64,000 bases of DNA, taken from the NCBI RefSeq assembly GCF_016827595.1, contig NZ_JAECMS010000002.1, positions 620,001 to 684,000 on the forward strand, given 5' to 3'. A program made the translations under genes and the position numbers. Below are positions 61,681 to 64,000 of this stretch, in pieces (within the stretch, counting starts at the first letter, position 1; each line of letters opens with the position of its first letter). The notes under the pieces are model-generated. The model did not search any database and was not told where the DNA came from. It saw only the letters and a program-made list of their open reading frames with translations. Origin of the DNA: Luteirhabdus pelagi. Lineage in GTDB: Bacteria; Bacteroidota; Bacteroidia; Flavobacteriales; Flavobacteriaceae.

Positions 61681-62816
61681 GGTTTGTATTAGTTGCAGTA
61701 CTTCTTTTTTGTAAAATAGCCGAAGGACAAACACCTTCGGCTGTTTTTGATTTACGACAAGCTGATAGTCTTTTTGCCATTGGAGCCTACCAGGAAGCAA
61801 TTGCTATTTATAAAGAAATAGAGGGTGCCGAAAAGCAGTTGGCCGAAGTCTACGCAACTATTGGAAACAAAACAAAAGCCAGAGCGTATTACAAAGCGTA
61901 CATAATTAGTCATGACAACCATGTTCGGGAGCAATTTCAATATGCAAAGCTCAGTTATGAAATGGGCTATTTGACGGTTGCCGATTCGCTATTTCAATCA
62001 CTTATCCAAGCACATCCTACCAATGCCACCTATCTATATTATAGCGGAATGCTTCAGGAAAACAGCAGCGATTCCTTAGCTACTGAAACGTATAAAAAAG
62101 TACTTCAACTAGCGCCTTTGCACACCGATGCCATGTACAAAGTGGCACGCTATACATTGCAGAAGCGTAATTTTAAGAAAGCGGATTCTATAGTATCAAT
62201 CGGCTTGACGGTTGATCCTGAAAGTCGAAGGTTTCTTAATCTTTCGGCCTTACTTCACTTTCATACCGAACAATACGATGAAGCCATTTCCCTCTATCAA
62301 AACTTATTGGATAGGAACTATGATACCGTTCAGCTTCGGGAAAATCTAGCTGAATGTTATGTAGAAACCCTACAATTTGAAGCGGCAATCGATCAATACA
62401 ACCATTTGGTGAAAGCCTATGGCGATGATAATGCGGAGTGGCATTATCAGTTAGGGTTGGCAAATATGTCGCTTCGGTACGATGACGTTGCCGAGAAGCA
62501 TTTCAAACGTGCGCTGGTGTTACAGGATATACCCGTCGACTATCTGTATCTTAGCTTGGCAACGCTTTACAATAAACAAAAAAAGTATAAAGAAGCCTAC
62601 CAAGCTTTTCAACAGGGGATAAAGGAGAATCCAGAAAATGAACTGGCAGTCTTTATGCTGGCTACAGCGGCCGATAATTATTTCAGTGATAAATCGCTTA
62701 TAATTAAGCATTACCAAAATTATTTGGGGCAATTTGGCGATAAGGGGCGGTTTTCGGAACTATGCCAGAGAAGAATTCGAGATTTGAAGGAAGCAATTCA
62801 TTTCGAGGGCAATTGA
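61677..62816 (+). CDS. Periplasmic TPR-repeat protein
   Basis: A 379-residue protein with a short signal peptide (MRFVLVAVLLFCKIAEGQ) and about eight tetratricopeptide repeats, recognisable by A-x-x-x-Y and G-x-x-x-x-A spacing, for example 'ADSLFAIGAYQEAIAIYKEI', 'EYDEAISLYQNLL', 'FEAAIDQYNHL' and 'YKEAYQAFQQGIKENP'. It should serve as a protein-protein interaction scaffold. The gene overlaps the M56 stop (ATGA) and belongs to the same transcript. Confidence 0.85.
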   Translation: MRFVLVAVLLFCKIAEGQTPSAVFDLRQADSLFAIGAYQEAIAIYKEIEGAEKQLAEVYATIGNKTKARAYYKAYIISHDNHVREQFQYAKLSYEMGYLTVADSLFQSLIQAHPTNATYLYYSGMLQENSSDSLATETYKKVLQLAPLHTDAMYKVARYTLQKRNFKKADSIVSIGLTVDPESRRFLNLSALLHFHTEQYDEAISLYQNLLDRNYDTVQLRENLAECYVETLQFEAAIDQYNHLVKAYGDDNAEWHYQLGLANMSLRYDDVAEKHFKRALVLQDIPVDYLYLSLATLYNKQKKYKEAYQAFQQGIKENPENELAVFMLATAADNYFSDKSLIIKHYQNYLGQFGDKGRFSELCQRRIRDLKEAIHFEGN

Positions 62817-62861
62817 TAACGCCTTAAATTTTTGTACTTTTCGCTTCCTTAACTAATTGGA

Positions 62862-63353
62862 ATGCGAATTGTTTTCTACATGCTACTGACGAGCTTTTTC
62901 ACTTCTTGTCAATACTTCGAAACGGAAAAAATTTCTTCGGAAACCATCGTAGAAGAAGAGTTGAAAACCATCGATTGGAAGGCTGTCGACCAATATCCGC
63001 TGTTCTCTGAATGCGAATCGTTTACCGATAAGTCGAAACAAAAGGAATGTTTTGAAAAGGCTCTCATTTCACATATCCAACCTGCACTAACTGGAAACGA
63101 TGAGGTATCGATCCATAGCTTTTCCGATACGATTTTATTAAGACTCTCGATTTCCGATCAGGCAAGGATAGGGGTGCAATCCCTTGAGATTGATAGTTTG
63201 GTTGAAGCCGAACTTCCATCCCTTCGGAAGCGGTTGCTTGCCAAAATCGATTCCATTTCCTTAATCGCGCCAGCCTATAAAAGGGGCGTACCTGTTAAGA
63301 CAGCTTTCTCCTTACCGATAATTTTAAAAACAGAAGATTCGTCTATAAGGTGA
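62862..63353 (+). CDS. Lipoprotein of unknown function, weakly TonB-like
   Basis: A 163-residue lipoprotein (lipobox FTSC, Cys16). 'VDQYPLFSECESFTDKSKQKECFEKAL' (about residues 42-68) resembles the 'VFPGCE...KKCMSQK' segment in the M56 protein of the same operon, and the C-terminal 'TAFSLPIILK' resembles the final strand of TonB-like domains ('VIYSLPIIFEI' in the M56 protein). A detached, diverged TonB-like domain is likely. It follows the TPR gene by 45 bases and may belong to the operon. Its 3' end overlaps the convergent gene by 11 bases. Confidence 0.7.
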   Translation: MRIVFYMLLTSFFTSCQYFETEKISSETIVEEELKTIDWKAVDQYPLFSECESFTDKSKQKECFEKALISHIQPALTGNDEVSIHSFSDTILLRLSISDQARIGVQSLEIDSLVEAELPSLRKRLLAKIDSISLIAPAYKRGVPVKTAFSLPIILKTEDSSIR

Positions 63354-64000
63354 ACTTATACCCCAAGGTGAAATCGACCGGAAACTCACCATTGCTATCC
63401 ACGCCAAGTCCTACGATATCATTGTAGGTGAAGAACAAATAACCTTTTGCCAATTTGATATCGGCGCCAATTCCAAAGGTCGCTGGACTGTTGAAATCGC
63501 CTCCGGATACCTCTTCGGTAATCAATACGGCTGGTTCGTCATCCAGCGTATCGGGATCTAGATATGTAATTTCCTTTGTGGAATACGTATAGGCTACAAA
63601 CTTCCCGTTTGCATACACATCAATCGCATCGGATTTGATAAATTTAAAGCGATAGTTTAATGAGGCCTGTGTGGCTGAAAACTTATATTCCTCATTTTCA
63701 AAAACATGCTCAAAACGAAATACTAACGCGTGCCGACGAAGATTCTCTTCTTCAAGAAGCTCAAGTTCAAAACCTACCGTAGGTAAATATATATTGTCTG
63801 GATTTTCACTGAAAATGGAATTGGTAATACCCGCCAATGGTCCTAATCGCCAGGTGACTGCCACTCCGGGATCGGAGGCTACAAATTCCGTTGAAACTTG
63901 ACTGTTGTAGGTATTGAAAAACTCTCGCAGACTGGGCAGCGTCAATTTTAGATCTTCAGTAGATACGTTTCCATCATCAGTCGCTTTTTGTAAGACATCT
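63343..64000 (-). CDS. Outer-membrane beta-barrel-like protein, N-terminus beyond the window
   Basis: The frame is open from the stop at 63343 to the window edge, so the start is missing; about 218 residues are visible. The visible part alternates hydrophobic and polar residues in long strands ('HALVFRFEHVF', 'ASLNYRFKFI', 'FGIGADIKLAKGYLFFTYNDIVGLGVD', the last about 27 residues before the end region) and ends FTLGYKFTL, with a terminal hydrophobic/aromatic residue pattern typical of outer-membrane barrels. The exact family is not recognised. Confidence 0.7.
   Translation of the reverse strand, partial: DVLQKATDDGNVSTEDLKLTLPSLREFFNTYNSQVSTEFVASDPGVAVTWRLGPLAGITNSIFSENPDNIYLPTVGFELELLEEENLRRHALVFRFEHVFENEEYKFSATQASLNYRFKFIKSDAIDVYANGKFVAYTYSTKEITYLDPDTLDDEPAVLITEEVSGGDFNSPATFGIGADIKLAKGYLFFTYNDIVGLGVDSNGEFPVDFTLGYKFTL

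Noticed and set aside
1-64000. CRISPR arrays, insertion sequences, integrases or prophage genes
   Set aside because: No regularly spaced direct repeats, transposase motifs or phage structural genes were seen; the repeats present are single palindromes or one 190-base duplication.

Overview
The window is a stretch of chromosome from a marine-type member of the Flavobacteriaceae (Bacteroidota). The evidence is the moderate, AT-leaning composition, many copies of the Bacteroidota -7 promoter element TAnnTTTG, scarce Shine-Dalgarno sequences, proteins with type IX secretion (T9SS) C-terminal sorting domains, a DnaE with a fused N-terminal proofreading exonuclease, an S16 with a long acidic tail, BlaI/M56-TonB pairs, and MauG-like peroxidases. 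No transposase, integrase, phage gene or CRISPR array was seen; most of the window is ordinary core genome.

Layout. 0-2.2 kb: SUF iron-sulfur genes (HesB/SufA-like, sufB) plus a small lipoprotein gene cut by the window edge. 2.3-7.0 kb: a four-gene minus-strand operon encoding a T9SS choice-of-anchor B protein, a seven-repeat lipoprotein, an MbnP-like protein and a MauG/MbnH-like dihaem peroxidase. 7.2-12.1 kb: thiL, a small Cys-rich protein, an alpha/beta hydrolase, brnQ and an M24B aminopeptidase. 12.2-15.9 kb: two secreted proteins, one a large Asp-box (VPS10/BNR) protein. 16.0-19.5 kb: sdhCAB with a clear promoter and terminator. 19.6-22.6 kb: Mrp ATPase, NifU-like scaffold, ferredoxin-NADP reductase-like enzyme and a [2Fe-2S] ferredoxin. 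22.6-28.2 kb: minus-strand genes for an SGNH hydrolase, a metallophosphoesterase, DUF3050, an acyl-CoA dehydrogenase, and the tRNA methyltransferase-rimM-rpsP block.

28.3-41.4 kb: a lipoprotein, a four-helix-bundle stress-type protein, dnaE, then an AT-rich two-gene insert (NUDIX hydrolase plus a PLD-nuclease/SF2-helicase/DUF3427 protein), a bestrophin, trxA, a clpP paralogue and a DUF58 protein. 41.4-43.6 kb is a gene-poor, RNA-rich segment with a tRNA-Asp gene, a decayed and palindrome-interrupted tRNA-Asp copy, a duplicated 56-bp leader element, several hairpins, a cold-shock gene with a long leader, and a candidate small RNA. 43.6-51.1 kb: a membrane metallophosphoesterase, a thioredoxin fold without cysteines, and a secreted group of FG-GAP/cytochrome, PhoX-like and long MauG-like proteins. 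51.1-56.2 kb: a TetR-ABC-HlyD-TolC export operon whose ABC subunit has a degenerate ATPase site. 57.4-63.4 kb: an operon of hydrolase, two NTF2-fold proteins, BlaI, M56-TonB and TPR proteins, preceded by two operator-like palindromes that straddle the promoter. The window ends in an outer-membrane-like gene cut by the edge.

The observations most worth following are the NUDIX/PLD-helicase insert, the tRNA-Asp duplication invaded by palindromes, the MbnP-dihaem enzyme operon, the self-controlled BlaI operon and the ABC exporter with altered catalytic motifs. All functional calls come from reading motifs by eye; no database search was run.
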